DNA of 31,534 nucleotides from JBGPIK01 sp041484845 (GCA_041484845.1 JBGPIK010000025.1:1-31534), one strand, 5' to 3'. Positions 1-8,580 are shown, counted from the stretch's first letter. Notes: generated by a model not told the origin, from the sequence alone. Numbers and translations: made by a program.

Positions 1-1
1 C

Positions 2-178
2 AAACATTTGAATTTGACGCTGACTCCCTCACTTGAGGGCATCAAGTTCATCCTCGAATTTCTCGCCGAGCAGCGACCGGCGTTGAAGGGGAAAAATCCC
101 GCTGACTTCGTCGAGTTGAAGTTTTTGAAGAAACTCCAAGACGAAGGATTCTTCAGGCAGTTCGCTACGAATCCGTAG
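2..178 (+). CDS. ABC transporter substrate-binding protein (NMT1/THI5-like), C-terminal fragment
   Basis: Only the last 58 codons are present, because the gene runs in from the left edge; the stop is TAG at 176-178. The fragment reads as a C-terminal helical tail with the segments LEGIKFILEFLAEQRP and KFLKKLQDEGFFRQF. I recognise this pattern from the ends of NMT1/THI5/SsuA-type periplasmic solute-binding proteins, which bind small organic ligands for an ABC importer. No permease or ATPase gene follows, and the next gene is an amidohydrolase about 56 bp downstream on the same strand. The family call rests on general resemblance of a short tail, so it is moderate; that this is a real coding end is fairly sure. 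Confidence 0.6.
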   Translation, partial: KHLNLTLTPSLEGIKFILEFLAEQRPALKGKNPADFVELKFLKKLQDEGFFRQFATNP

Positions 179-234
179 GCATACGCGCGCCGAAAAAAAC
201 TAGTCACGGATATTTCGCAAGCGAGGAAAATTTC

Positions 235-1227
235 ATGAGAGTTGATATTCACAGCCATACCGCACCGGCCCAGTACGTCGAAGCGATTCGACGCGACCCC
301 AAGAGCATGGGCTGTCGCATCGAGAAAGACGCGCAGGGACGCGAGTCAATCGTCCAGGAGATCGGCCGTTCGACGCGGCTGCGTCAGAACCTGATCGATC
401 CTGAGCTGCGCTTGCGCGAGATGGCCGAGGAGGGAGTCGACGTCATCGTCGAGTCGCTGCTGCCGCCGCTGCTTCCGCTTTGGGCGCCAACCGCGCTCGG
501 AGTCCGGGTCTGTCAAATCGTCAACGATGCCATCGCGGAGGACGCCGCGCGTTATCCGGGACGCATGGTCGGCATGGCTATTGTGCCATTCCAGGACGTC
601 GGCGAGGCGATTCGGGAGCTCGACCGGATTGTCAAGCAGCATCGCATGCCATCCGTTCTGATTCCCGCTAGCCTCGGCGGCAAAAATTTGGACGAGCCCG
701 AGTTCTTTCCCTTCTTCGAGCGCGCCCAGGAACACGACGTGCTGCTCTTTATCCACCCCCATGAAGTGGCCGCCGCCGATCGGCTGAAAAGGTATGCGCT
801 CACTAATCTGATCGGCAATCCACTGGAAACCACGATTGCGCAGGCAAGCCTGATCTTCGGCGGCGTACTCGAGCGGCTGCCCGCGCTGAAAGTTTGTTGC
901 GCCCATGGGGGCGGCTATTCGCCCTGGATCCGCGGCCGCTGGCGTCATGGCCATTCGAGCCGGCGTGAAGCCAGCGGCCCGCTCACACGCCCGATCTACG
1001 AATATCTCAACCGCTTGTATTTCGACACCTGCGTCTTCGATCCCGGCGCGCTCGCATTTCTCATCAAAACGATGGGCAGCGACCATGTTCTACTCGGTAC
1101 GGACTATCCGACGCCGATGATCGATGCCGGGCAGGTTCCTGTCGTGAACGGAATCCAAGGGCTCACGGACCAGGACAAAGAAATGGTCCTGGGCGGGAAC
1201 GCCGCCAGGTTACTCGGTTTGCAGTGA
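235..1227 (+). CDS. Amidohydrolase family protein (ACMSD / amidohydrolase_2 type)
   Basis: This is a predicted metal-dependent TIM-barrel hydrolase or decarboxylase of 330 residues, the usual length for the aminocarboxymuconate-semialdehyde decarboxylase group. Metal-site residues are visible: H6 and H8 in DIHSH at the N-terminus, H174 in LFIHPHE, H224 in CCAHGGG and D290 in LLGTDYP. The ATG at 235 follows a weak purine-rich site (GAGGA). Family members act on ring-cleavage products of aromatic compounds or on related carboxylic acids; the substrate here cannot be read from sequence. The cytoplasm is expected, since no signal peptide is seen. It lies just downstream of a solute-binding protein gene on the same strand, so an uptake-plus-catabolism pair is possible but unproven. 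Confidence 0.85.
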   Translation: MRVDIHSHTAPAQYVEAIRRDPKSMGCRIEKDAQGRESIVQEIGRSTRLRQNLIDPELRLREMAEEGVDVIVESLLPPLLPLWAPTALGVRVCQIVNDAIAEDAARYPGRMVGMAIVPFQDVGEAIRELDRIVKQHRMPSVLIPASLGGKNLDEPEFFPFFERAQEHDVLLFIHPHEVAAADRLKRYALTNLIGNPLETTIAQASLIFGGVLERLPALKVCCAHGGGYSPWIRGRWRHGHSSRREASGPLTRPIYEYLNRLYFDTCVFDPGALAFLIKTMGSDHVLLGTDYPTPMIDAGQVPVVNGIQGLTDQDKEMVLGGNAARLLGLQ

Positions 1228-1597
1228 TTCCGATGAAAACAATCCTCCCGGGAAGGCATTACGAATAGGAAAAGGCCCGGGTCGAGACGACTCGGCTCTC
1301 CATCTATCTATAGAAATAGGCTATTCAGGGTTTCCTGTGAAGAAGGATTCCCCACAAAGACCCAACGCGGCTGAGCCGCAACCAAAAAGAAAAAACAGAT
1401 TTTACCACTGAGTCACGGAGTTCGCAGAGTTCGGAGTATTTTTTAATCAAAACCTCTTCGCTCCGCGCCCTCCGCGCCTTGGCGGCGCAATCTCCGAGTC
1501 CTGCTCACACGGAAGCCTGAAGACCCTAGGAATAAAAGTCCTACCTGAAATCGCCGTTTGATGAGCGCCGTTCTCCAGCTTATCGGCTGGCGCGAGT
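1228..1597. other. Intergenic region between convergent genes, with a degenerate inverted repeat
   Basis: This 370-bp gap separates the 3' ends of the amidohydrolase and dehydrogenase genes. No convincing coding frame is present, nor is a T-tailed terminator. The one recognisable structure is the inverted repeat at 1404-1486, annotated separately. Confidence 0.6.
1404..1486. repeat. Imperfect inverted repeat, possible dispersed element
   Basis: The left arm at 1404-1436 (begins ACCACTGAGTCACGGAG) and the right arm at 1454-1486 (ends CGCGCCTTGGCGGC) are both 33 bases. They match at 20 of 33 positions when one is reverse-complemented; most differences are A/G or T/G. Both arms carry spaced CGGAG / GCGGAG / AGAG units. 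Similar 'accac..ag..cacggag' palindromes are scattered in many environmental bacterial genomes, so this is probably a decayed copy of a dispersed repeat. The family assignment is from memory, not from a search. Confidence 0.5.
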
Positions 1598-2572
1598 TTA
1601 TTTTGTTTCCAACGCTTGCGGATTCACCACGCTCATAGGCTTGCCCGCCGCGTAAGCGACGATTTGATCGACGGCAGCGCCGTAGTAAGACTCATAACTA
1701 TCGCTCTCGACGTAACCCAGATGAGGCGTGCAGATCGCGTTGTCCAGCTTGAGCAGGGGGTGCGCCGCGCCGATAACCGGCTCGTCTTCGAAGACATCCA
1801 CTGCGGCAAAGCCCGGGCGGCCGGCTTTGAGCGCGTCCACTAACGCGCCCTCGGCGATGAGCCCGGCGCGGCTGGTGTTGACGATCAACGCTGTTGGCTT
1901 CATCAGATCGAAGTCTTTGCGGGTCACGATGGCGCGCGTCTCCTTGGTCAGCGGCAGATGCAAGCTTACAATGTCGGATTCGGCAAAAAAGGATTCACGG
2001 CTCGGCGCGATCGCGTATCCAGCCTCTCTCGCCCGTGCCATCGATCCTTCTCGGCCCCAGCAGACCACGCGCGCTCCGAATGCGCGCCCCACGCCGGCGA
2101 CCATGGCGCCGATCTTGCCCAGAGCGTAAATGCCGAGGGTTTTGCCTTGCACGGCTGTGCCGATGGTCGATTGCCAGTGTCCGGCTTTCAATCGGTTGAT
2201 TTCGTACGGGATGTGCCGTAGCGCGGCCAATATCAGCCCCCAGGTCAGCTCCGCCGTCGTATGCGGCCTGCCAGCGCCTCCGGCCGAAACGATGATGCCG
2301 TGCCGCGTACAGGCGTCGATATCGATATGGGCCGTCGCGCGGCCCGTTTGGCTGATAAGTTTGAGATTGGGCAGGCGCTCAATGACGGCGCTGGGAAAGC
2401 GGGAGCGCTGTTGCGTCAGCAATACCGCCTCGACGTCTTTCAAACGAGCGGCGAGCCGCGCCGGATCTTTCTCGGTGTCGTTGTAGACAATCACGTCGTG
2501 ACCTTTCAGCTTCGCGTAACATTTAAGCGTGCGGAACGCATCCTGATAGTCGTCGATCACAGCGATCTTCAT
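1598..2572 (-). CDS. D-2-hydroxyacid dehydrogenase (NAD-binding)
   Basis: This 324-residue protein of the D-isomer-specific 2-hydroxyacid dehydrogenase family would reduce a 2-oxoacid to a D-2-hydroxyacid, or the reverse. The catalytic set is intact: R235 in NTSRAGLI, E264 in DVFEDEP and H284 in CTPHLGY. The Rossmann loop is unusual: GIYALGKIG (147-155) has Ala at the first glycine of GxGxxG, giving AxGxxG. Closely related phosphoglycerate-dehydrogenase-like enzymes usually keep that Gly. The ATG at 2572 is divergent from the ABM monooxygenase gene, with about 220 bp between them that should hold both promoters. Substrate is unknown. Confidence 0.88.
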   Translation of the reverse strand: MKIAVIDDYQDAFRTLKCYAKLKGHDVIVYNDTEKDPARLAARLKDVEAVLLTQQRSRFPSAVIERLPNLKLISQTGRATAHIDIDACTRHGIIVSAGGAGRPHTTAELTWGLILAALRHIPYEINRLKAGHWQSTIGTAVQGKTLGIYALGKIGAMVAGVGRAFGARVVCWGREGSMARAREAGYAIAPSRESFFAESDIVSLHLPLTKETRAIVTRKDFDLMKPTALIVNTSRAGLIAEGALVDALKAGRPGFAAVDVFEDEPVIGAAHPLLKLDNAICTPHLGYVESDSYESYYGAAVDQIVAYAAGKPMSVVNPQALETK

Positions 2573-2794
2573 GGCTGCTCTCCTTTATCGTGGTGCCGAA
2601 GTGAATTGCCGATTCGAGAAAATTACCGGCAATCGTGGCGTGATGTCAAATCTGAAGTATACCCTCTTTGCTAACGTCGCCTGGACATTATCTCACGATG
2701 GCGCTAGAGGATACGTCGAAGCGACCATTTTAGCGCGCGCTGCTTTTGATGTTGGAGTGATCAGCGACAATTCAGAATAGCAGGAGGTGCATCC

Positions 2795-3106
2795 ATGGTG
2801 GTTTTGCATGTGACCGTCCAGGTAAAACCCGAGCACGTTTCGCAGTTCTTGGAATGGGTTCGCCATGACGCAGAGCATTCGGAGAAAGATGAGCCCGGCT
2901 GCCTTCGTTTCGATGTGATCCAGGACCGCGATGATCCTAATCGTTTTTATTACTATGAGGTTTACCGCGACGAGGCTGCTCTGGAGACACACCGGCAGAC
3001 GCCTCATTTCAAGGTCTATTCAGATAAAGTCCAACTCTGGCTCGCTGCCCCACCCGAACGTCGCTTCGGCAAGAATGTAGTTCCCTCTGACGCAGCTTGG
3101 CGTTAG
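2795..3106 (+). CDS. Antibiotic biosynthesis monooxygenase (ABM) domain protein
   Basis: This small 103-residue protein has a dimeric alpha+beta barrel fold of the ABM/YgiN type. The N-terminal strand VVLHVTVQVKPEHVSQFL, the segment EPGCLRFDVIQD and FYYYEVYRDEAALETHRQ are the standard order for this family. Members oxidise quinols or other small aromatics without cofactors, or act in autoinducer-2 breakdown (LsrG); the substrate here is unknown. The start is well supported by AGGAGG at 2782-2787, seven bases before the ATG. It stands alone on its strand, between a divergent dehydrogenase and a convergent SDR gene, which fits the catabolic flavour of the left part of the window. Confidence 0.85.
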   Translation: MVVLHVTVQVKPEHVSQFLEWVRHDAEHSEKDEPGCLRFDVIQDRDDPNRFYYYEVYRDEAALETHRQTPHFKVYSDKVQLWLAAPPERRFGKNVVPSDAAWR

Positions 3107-3253
3107 CGCGCACGACCTCGGAAGGTGATTCGCATGAACGAAGAAGACCTTAAGCGATGCTTGATACGCATGTGACTATTAGGCCGTGGCTTTGATGGAG
3201 TCTCCTCCGACCAGCTAAGTCGCACGCCACGGGTCGGCTTGGTCAGATCCGGA

Positions 3254-4039
3254 CTAACTCATCAAACGGCCACCGGAGACGTTGAGCGATTCTCCCGTGG
3301 TATGGGAAGAGTCGCTCGAGGCTAAAAAAAGAGCGGCGCTAGCGACCTCGTCGTGGCTTGCGTATTTCCGCAGCGGTGTGAGATCTAAGACGCTTTTCTC
3401 CAAGTCGGAAAATGTCGTTCCTAATCCTTTGGCTCTTTCCGCGTACATGGCTCGGAGGTCCGGTTCGTCCATGCCGCCCGGACAAATTACATTGGCTCGT
3501 ATGCCGTAAGGCCCGGCCTCTTTAGCAATCGTCTGCGTCAAGCCCAAAAGGCCCCACTTGGCGGCGCAGAGCGAGCCGCGCAGCGCCATCCCTTCTTTTC
3601 CGGCAGTGCCGGAAATACTGACGATGCTGCCGCTTTTCTGTTGCAGCATCACTTTCAAAACGGCTCTGCAGCAGAGAAACACCGCTTTCAAATTGACAGC
3701 GTGAACGGTATCCCATTCCTGCTCCGATATCTCCTGCACAGGCACCAGCGGTCCTCTCAGTCCGGCGCTGTTGACGAGAATATCGATCTTGCCAAAGCGT
3801 CGGACCGTTTCGTCGACTGTCCTGTTGACCTGAGCATCGTTCGTGCAGTCGGCGGGGATGGCAATGGCTTGCCCGCCTTTTTGAATGATGGCTCGAGCCA
3901 CGCTATCGAGCTGCGGTTTCATTTTTTCTAAGTCCATCAGCACAATCTTTGCGCCTTCCCGAGAGAAGGTATGAGCGATCGCCGCACCGATACCGCGCGC
4001 GCTGCCGACAATAATCGCGACTTGATTGTCCAATTTCAT
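3254..4039 (-). CDS. SDR family protein with degenerate active site
   Basis: This 261-residue classical short-chain dehydrogenase/reductase fold was taken from the ATG at 4039 because a strong GGAGGGG site precedes it; the frame stays open upstream to 4081. The nucleotide-binding loop GSARGIG (12-18), the NSAG motif (90-93) and the structural Asn in AVNLKAV (N116) are normal. The catalytic Ser position is Gly (SISGTAG, G144) and the catalytic Tyr of YxxxK is Leu (SLCAAKWG, L157), while K161 remains. By the known SDR mechanism such a protein should be a poor or inactive oxidoreductase, so it may have a binding, regulatory or altered role. It is transcribed toward the ABM gene and away from a short gap before sfsA. 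Confidence 0.85.
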   Translation of the reverse strand: MKLDNQVAIIVGSARGIGAAIAHTFSREGAKIVLMDLEKMKPQLDSVARAIIQKGGQAIAIPADCTNDAQVNRTVDETVRRFGKIDILVNSAGLRGPLVPVQEISEQEWDTVHAVNLKAVFLCCRAVLKVMLQQKSGSIVSISGTAGKEGMALRGSLCAAKWGLLGLTQTIAKEAGPYGIRANVICPGGMDEPDLRAMYAERAKGLGTTFSDLEKSVLDLTPLRKYASHDEVASAALFLASSDSSHTTGESLNVSGGRLMS

Positions 4040-4157
4040 GTGACCCCTCCCGCTCTGTTGTGCCTGGTGGAGGCTATACACAACGAGGTTCTAACGCAAC
4101 TTGGTGGGCTCGCCCTTGCATACAATGGGATGTCGTTATGGCGTGTCCGAATTTAGA

Positions 4158-4853
4158 TTACAGCGTTATTTCTAATCGAGTCGTCAAAACGATCTCTTGC
4201 GGCGTCACGCGCGCCTGGTAGGAGAGTACTTCTACCCCAGCCCTCAGCGCACGACGTAACCAGCGCCCGTATTCCGGATCGATTTCATCGGCCGGTCTGA
4301 AGCCGTTGCAGTCTTCCCTTTGAATCACGAACACAACGGCGGTTCGATGGCCTTTGCGCTTGAGGCGGATCAATTCTTTTAAGTGTTTTGTGCCCCTTGC
4401 GCTCACCGCGTCGGGAAATGCGGCCGTGCCGTCAATGGCGAGGGTGACGTTTTTGACTTCCACAAAGCACAAGCCGCGTGCCCCTTCGAGACAAATGTCG
4501 AGGCGCGTTCCTTGGCGTGTGCAGACCTCTCGCCGAATTGAGGTGTAGCCCTGCAATTCACCCATCGCACCCGTTTCTATGCCTTCGGCCACGAGACGGT
4601 TGGGATGCAGCGTGTTGATGCCGACCCAACGGCCGTCAACGCGAATCATTTCCCACGTATAGGCGAGCCGTCTCCTGGGATTCTCGCAGCGCGAAATACA
4701 GACCGGGCTTCCCGGCGTTTTGCAGCCCGTCATGCTTCCCGTATTCGTGCAGTGGGCAATGACGATCGTGCCATCGGCCAAGCGCACGTCGGCTAAAAAT
4801 CTCTTGTAGCGTTGAATGAGGGTGCCGTTAATGAGCGGCGAGGAAAACCACAT
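4158..4853 (-). CDS. sfsA: SfsA, sugar fermentation stimulation protein homologue
   Basis: The protein has about 231 residues, the normal family length. Recognisable parts are the N-terminal INGTLIQRYKRFLADV (an OB-fold, nucleic-acid-binding region), CTNTGSMTGCKTPGSPV, and the nuclease-like core with TRLDICLEG, CFVEVKNVT and FPDAVSARGTKHLKEL. E. coli SfsA is known as a factor affecting maltose metabolism and binds DNA; its biochemical role is poorly defined. I placed the start at ATG 4853, where GGAG lies just upstream, though an ATG three codons earlier at 4862 is equally in frame. It is divergent from the molybdenum hydroxylase gene with about 115 bp between starts. Confidence 0.9.
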   Translation of the reverse strand: MWFSSPLINGTLIQRYKRFLADVRLADGTIVIAHCTNTGSMTGCKTPGSPVCISRCENPRRRLAYTWEMIRVDGRWVGINTLHPNRLVAEGIETGAMGELQGYTSIRREVCTRQGTRLDICLEGARGLCFVEVKNVTLAIDGTAAFPDAVSARGTKHLKELIRLKRKGHRTAVVFVIQREDCNGFRPADEIDPEYGRWLRRALRAGVEVLSYQARVTPQEIVLTTRLEITL

Positions 4854-4968
4854 GATCTCCATCTATAATGGAAGTGATCTCGGGTTCTCAACACCGCCGA
4901 TGGTTTTGTTGCACTCGGGAGAGGCCTTTGTTAGGTTCGGTAGGTCATTTTCGACAATCGGAGAGTCC

Positions 4969-7197
4969 ATGGCGAAACCACCGTTGAAATACGTCGGGCA
5001 AAGCGTACCCAGAGTCGATGGCATTGAAAAGGTAACGGGAACAGCGAAATTTCTGGGAGATCTAGTCGTGCCGGGCATGCTTTACGGCAAAATCCTGCGC
5101 AGCACCTATCCGCACGCGCGCATCATTTCCATCGATAGCGCCAAGGCCGAGGCGCTGGCGGGCGTGGCGGCGGTGCTCACGGCAGCCGACATCGGCGATC
5201 TGGTTCCGACCTACAACGGCCGCCCCGTCATAGCAATGGAAAAAGTCCGTTACGTCGGCGAGCCGGTGGCGGCGGTCGCCGCTGTGGACCCGGCGACCGC
5301 AGAGGAAGCGCTGTCGCTCATCGAGGTGCAATACGCAGAATTGCCCGCCGCCATCGGGATTGATGCAGCTCGCGCTTCCGGGGCGCCGCTTATTCACGAA
5401 GATCGCGCGGACAACATTTGCAGCCATGAGTGCGTCGATCGCGGCAATGCGCAAGAAGGATTCGCGCAGTGCGCCGTCGTGGTGGAAAACCATTTTACTT
5501 TTCCCATGGTGTACCATTACGCCATGGAGCCGCATGGCGCGATCGCTCACTGGAATGAGGAGGGAGTCACGATCTGGTCGTCGGCGCAGCATCCATTCCA
5601 GGTGCGCAACGATATTGCAAAAGTGTTTCGCGTTCCGACCGCGCGGGTGCGCATGATCATTTCTTACCTGGGCGGCGGGTATGGCAGCAAGTCGTACACC
5701 AAATTCGAGCCCCTGGTGGCGGCGCTCGCGCGTAAGGCGGGCGCGCCGGTGCGCGTTAGCAATTCGGTCACCGAATCGATGGTGACGGTGCGGCGGCACG
5801 CGGCCAAGGTCCGTCTCAAGACCGGTTTCAAGAAAGACGGCACGATCGTCGCGCGCGCGGCGGAAATTTACCTCGACACGGGTGCCTATGACGATAATGG
5901 TCCGCAGGTTACGATCCGGGCGGCGACGCGAGTGCTCGGGCCTTATTATATTCCCAACATCAAAAGCAATGCGTATTCAGTCTATACCAATTCCGGTTCG
6001 GCGGGATCGTTCCGCGCCATCGGGGCGCCTCAGGTGATTTATGCCGGCGAGTCTCAGATGGACATTGCAGCGGCTCGATTGGGCATGGACCCAGCCGAGT
6101 TGCGACTAAAAAACCTGCTAAAAAAGGGGGAAGAACTTCGGCCAGGCCTCAAGGGCATGGACGCTAATCTTGTCTACGATCTCAAAAAACTGATCCGGGC
6201 GAGCCAGTGGAGAAAAGCGGCAAATGCCAGACACAAACCGGTGGGGATGGCTTGCGCAGTGACCAACGCCGGCGCTACGCCGGTGTCTGTTGCCATGGCT
6301 CGATTGCAAAGCGATGGGGTGGTGAACATCCTCGCCGGCAGCACGGAGATGGGGCAGGGCGTGCGCACGGTTCTTTCCCAGATTGCAGGAGAAGAACTGA
6401 CGCTCCCGTTGGAGCAGATCCACATAGGCGGCGCCGATACCAAGGTAACGCCCTATGACAGTTCCACCGGGTCGAGCCGTTCAACCACCTGCATGGGAAC
6501 CGCAGTGCAAGGCGCGGCCCGGGATCTCAAAAAACAGCTGATCAACATCGCCGCCGAAGCTTTTCGCGTTCCGCCAAGCGGGGTGAAATTGCAGGATGGG
6601 GCGCTCGTCTGTGGCGAAGCCCGACTGACCTTCAAAGAGGCGCTGGAGCGACGTTTCGGCAAAGGTTCAGGCGGAGAATTGATTGGCCGAGGCGATACGA
6701 CCCCGGGAATTACCGATAATAAAATGCCGGTGTTCTGGGAAGTGGGAATGGGCATGGTGGAATTGGAGATCGACAGGGAAACCGGGCATGTGCATATCAA
6801 GCGGCTCATCTCCGTCGCCGATGTCGGCAAAGCGATTCACCCCGACGGCTGCGTCGGGCAGGAAGAAGGGGCGGCCATGATGGGAATAGGCCACACCCTG
6901 TTTGAACAGATGGTCTATGATGCCAACGGCAACCTGCTCAACCCGAATCTGGTCGACTATCGGGTGCCGACCTTTAATGACGTGCCGGATGAGTTTCACA
7001 CGGTTCTGGTTGAAAACAAAGACGGGCCGGGGCCCTATGGCGTTCGCGGAATGGGTGAAGGAGGGCTACTGTCGGTCGCCCCTTCGGTGTGCAATGCCAT
7101 CGCGCGCGGAACCGGTGTGCGTATAACAGACTTGCCGCTCACCCCGGAGCGTGTATGGCGGGCGCTGCAGGCGGGGAAATCCTCCAGCCGTGAATGA
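4969..7197 (+). CDS. Xanthine dehydrogenase-family molybdopterin-binding subunit (orphan large subunit)
   Basis: This is a 742-residue large subunit of the molybdenum hydroxylase family (CoxL/XdhB-like). The N-terminal hammerhead domain (about 18-125) begins at RVDGIEKVTGTAKFLGDL, and two molybdopterin-binding domains follow. Visible motifs are the glycine loop GGGYGSK near 235, the substrate-loop segment GSFRAIGAPQ with R349, GSTEMGQGV, and the catalytic Glu in RGMGEGG (E697). It lacks the AYRCSFR signature of form I CO dehydrogenase, so it is more likely a hydroxylase of an N-heterocycle, aldehyde or aromatic. The ATG at 4969 has GGAG five bases upstream, although the frame is open back to 4816. 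No FAD or 2Fe-2S subunit gene is adjacent. Its stop is 47 bp before the GNAT start on the same strand. Confidence 0.9.
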   Translation: MAKPPLKYVGQSVPRVDGIEKVTGTAKFLGDLVVPGMLYGKILRSTYPHARIISIDSAKAEALAGVAAVLTAADIGDLVPTYNGRPVIAMEKVRYVGEPVAAVAAVDPATAEEALSLIEVQYAELPAAIGIDAARASGAPLIHEDRADNICSHECVDRGNAQEGFAQCAVVVENHFTFPMVYHYAMEPHGAIAHWNEEGVTIWSSAQHPFQVRNDIAKVFRVPTARVRMIISYLGGGYGSKSYTKFEPLVAALARKAGAPVRVSNSVTESMVTVRRHAAKVRLKTGFKKDGTIVARAAEIYLDTGAYDDNGPQVTIRAATRVLGPYYIPNIKSNAYSVYTNSGSAGSFRAIGAPQVIYAGESQMDIAAARLGMDPAELRLKNLLKKGEELRPGLKGMDANLVYDLKKLIRASQWRKAANARHKPVGMACAVTNAGATPVSVAMARLQSDGVVNILAGSTEMGQGVRTVLSQIAGEELTLPLEQIHIGGADTKVTPYDSSTGSSRSTTCMGTAVQGAARDLKKQLINIAAEAFRVPPSGVKLQDGALVCGEARLTFKEALERRFGKGSGGELIGRGDTTPGITDNKMPVFWEVGMGMVELEIDRETGHVHIKRLISVADVGKAIHPDGCVGQEEGAAMMGIGHTLFEQMVYDANGNLLNPNLVDYRVPTFNDVPDEFHTVLVENKDGPGPYGVRGMGEGGLLSVAPSVCNAIARGTGVRITDLPLTPERVWRALQAGKSSSRE

Positions 7198-7244
7198 CGG
7201 CGCGCGGCGCTTGGATTCGATCTCGCTGTGAGGAGGTGAAGGGT

Positions 7245-7739
7245 TTGTCCACGTCAGTTCCGGGCTTCGAAATCAGACCGGCGACGGAAGCCGACGTGCC
7301 GGTGATTCTTTCGTTCGTAAGACAACTTGCGCAATACGAGAAATTGGCGCATGAAGTCGTCGCCACCGAAGCGTCAATCCGCGCAACGTTATTCGGTAAG
7401 CGCAATGTAGCTGAGGTTGCGATCGGCTACTTTAACGAGAGGCCCGTCGGCTTCGTTTTGTTCTTCCATAACTATTCGACTTTTTTGGGACGAGCCGGCC
7501 TCTACATCGAGGATCTATTCGTTGAAGAGGCTTACCGCAGGCGCGGCTTTGGCCGCGCGCTTCTTCTCTACGTGGCGCGTTTGGCGCAAGAACGGCGCTG
7601 CGGAAGATTGGAATGGTCCGTGTTGGACTGGAACGAGCCCGCCATTGAGTTCTATAAGAAACTTGGCGCTGTACCGATGAGTGACTGGACCGTCTATCGG
7701 ATCACGGGCGAAAGTCTGCGGCAGTTGGCGAAGTGTTGA
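7245..7739 (+). CDS. GNAT family N-acetyltransferase (SSAT/diamine acetyltransferase-like)
   Basis: The protein has 164 residues when read from TTG 7245, chosen because AGGAGG at 7231-7236 sits eight bases upstream; an ATG at 7194 overlapping the previous stop has no such site. The acetyl-CoA loop is clear in YRRRGFGRALL, preceded by the strand LYIEDLFVEEA and followed by WSVLDWNEPAIEFYKKLGA. The N-terminal EIRPATEADVPVILSFVRQL and this spacing resemble spermidine/spermine and thialysine acetyltransferases, so an amine acceptor is likely; the exact substrate is unknown. It is cytoplasmic. It follows the molybdenum hydroxylase gene closely and converges with the histidine kinase gene. Confidence 0.85.
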   Translation: MSTSVPGFEIRPATEADVPVILSFVRQLAQYEKLAHEVVATEASIRATLFGKRNVAEVAIGYFNERPVGFVLFFHNYSTFLGRAGLYIEDLFVEEAYRRRGFGRALLLYVARLAQERRCGRLEWSVLDWNEPAIEFYKKLGAVPMSDWTVYRITGESLRQLAKC

Positions 7740-7794
7740 TTAAATTCTTGCCCGATACGGCACTTCTTCATGACCAAGATTTTTTTGCGTGCGC

Positions 7795-8487
7795 TCAATT
7801 GGGCAACGGCTTCTTTGCCTTAACGGGAATTTCAATGGAGATTCGAGTGCCTTGGCCCGCCGCCGTATCGATCCGAAGGTTGCCGCCGACCCTTTCGATT
7901 CGCTCTCTGAGGATGCGCAACCCGTAATGAGTGTCGCTATTAATGGCAGCCCAATCGAACCCTGAGCCGTTATCGAACAGCGAGGCTTTACAGGATGGGC
8001 CCTCTTGAAGCAGCGTCAAAATAAGTTCCGATGCGCGCGAATGGCGGACCGCATTGATCAGGCCTTCTCTCAGCGCAAAGTAAAGCTCACGTTCCACTTC
8101 TACCGGTAGGATATGCGCGCCCACAGTGCAACGAAATTCAATTTTCATTCCCGATCGGGCGCGGAAGATCTCCATCTCTTCTCTGAGTCTTCGCTCCAGG
8201 GATCCCGCGACTATTTCGGATGCCGTTCGATCATCGACGAGTAAGCGGCGGATCTCCACGACCGCTTTCTCAGCGCTCTGTTCTATTGTGGCGAGTTCTT
8301 TCTCGAGGACGTCCGGCCGGTTCAGGAATTCGCGCCGGCACATCTCGGCGCGCAATCGCACGCTTGATAATAATTGCAAGACGCGATCGTGCAACTCGCG
8401 GGAAATGCGTCGCCGCTCTTCAACTGCCGCCGCGGCCGTTCCCACGTCATTTCCGATCTCGCCCTTTTTTGAAGATGGTCTTTTCAA
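7795..8487 (-). CDS. Soluble sensor histidine kinase (HisKA_3 / NarL-partner type)
   Basis: The protein has about 230 residues. The dimerisation and phosphoacceptor helix is EERRRISRELHDRVLQLL with H33. The C-terminal ATPase domain has an N-box (EGLINAVRHSRAS), a DNGSGFD G-box, and HYGLRILRERIERVGG. There is no membrane segment and almost no N-terminal sensor region, so the signal is probably cytoplasmic or comes from a partner. I used the TTG at 8487; the frame stays open further upstream without a better start, so the N-terminus is uncertain. It lies about 93 bp downstream of the dihydroxyphthalate-decarboxylase-like gene on the same strand. No LuxR/NarL response regulator is encoded in the window, making it an orphan. 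Confidence 0.82.
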   Translation of the reverse strand: MKRPSSKKGEIGNDVGTAAAAVEERRRISRELHDRVLQLLSSVRLRAEMCRREFLNRPDVLEKELATIEQSAEKAVVEIRRLLVDDRTASEIVAGSLERRLREEMEIFRARSGMKIEFRCTVGAHILPVEVERELYFALREGLINAVRHSRASELILTLLQEGPSCKASLFDNGSGFDWAAINSDTHYGLRILRERIERVGGNLRIDTAAGQGTRISIEIPVKAKKPLPN

Positions 8488-8580
8488 AGTTCCGTAATTA
8501 CCGCCGGCGCGTCTTCCAAAACCAGAAGGACTTCGCGAATTCAGGCGTTGCGCCGGTTCTGACCAGATTCGGGCTCGTGG

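Noticed and set aside
3134..3175. 13-codon ORF (MNEEDLKRCLIRM) with GGAAGGTG upstream
   Set aside because: Too short to judge, and it does not precede a gene on the same strand; probably a remnant or chance.
5062..5799. Long open frame on the minus strand within the molybdenum hydroxylase gene
   Set aside because: His/Arg-rich translation with no family similarity; it is an antisense shadow of a GC-rich gene.
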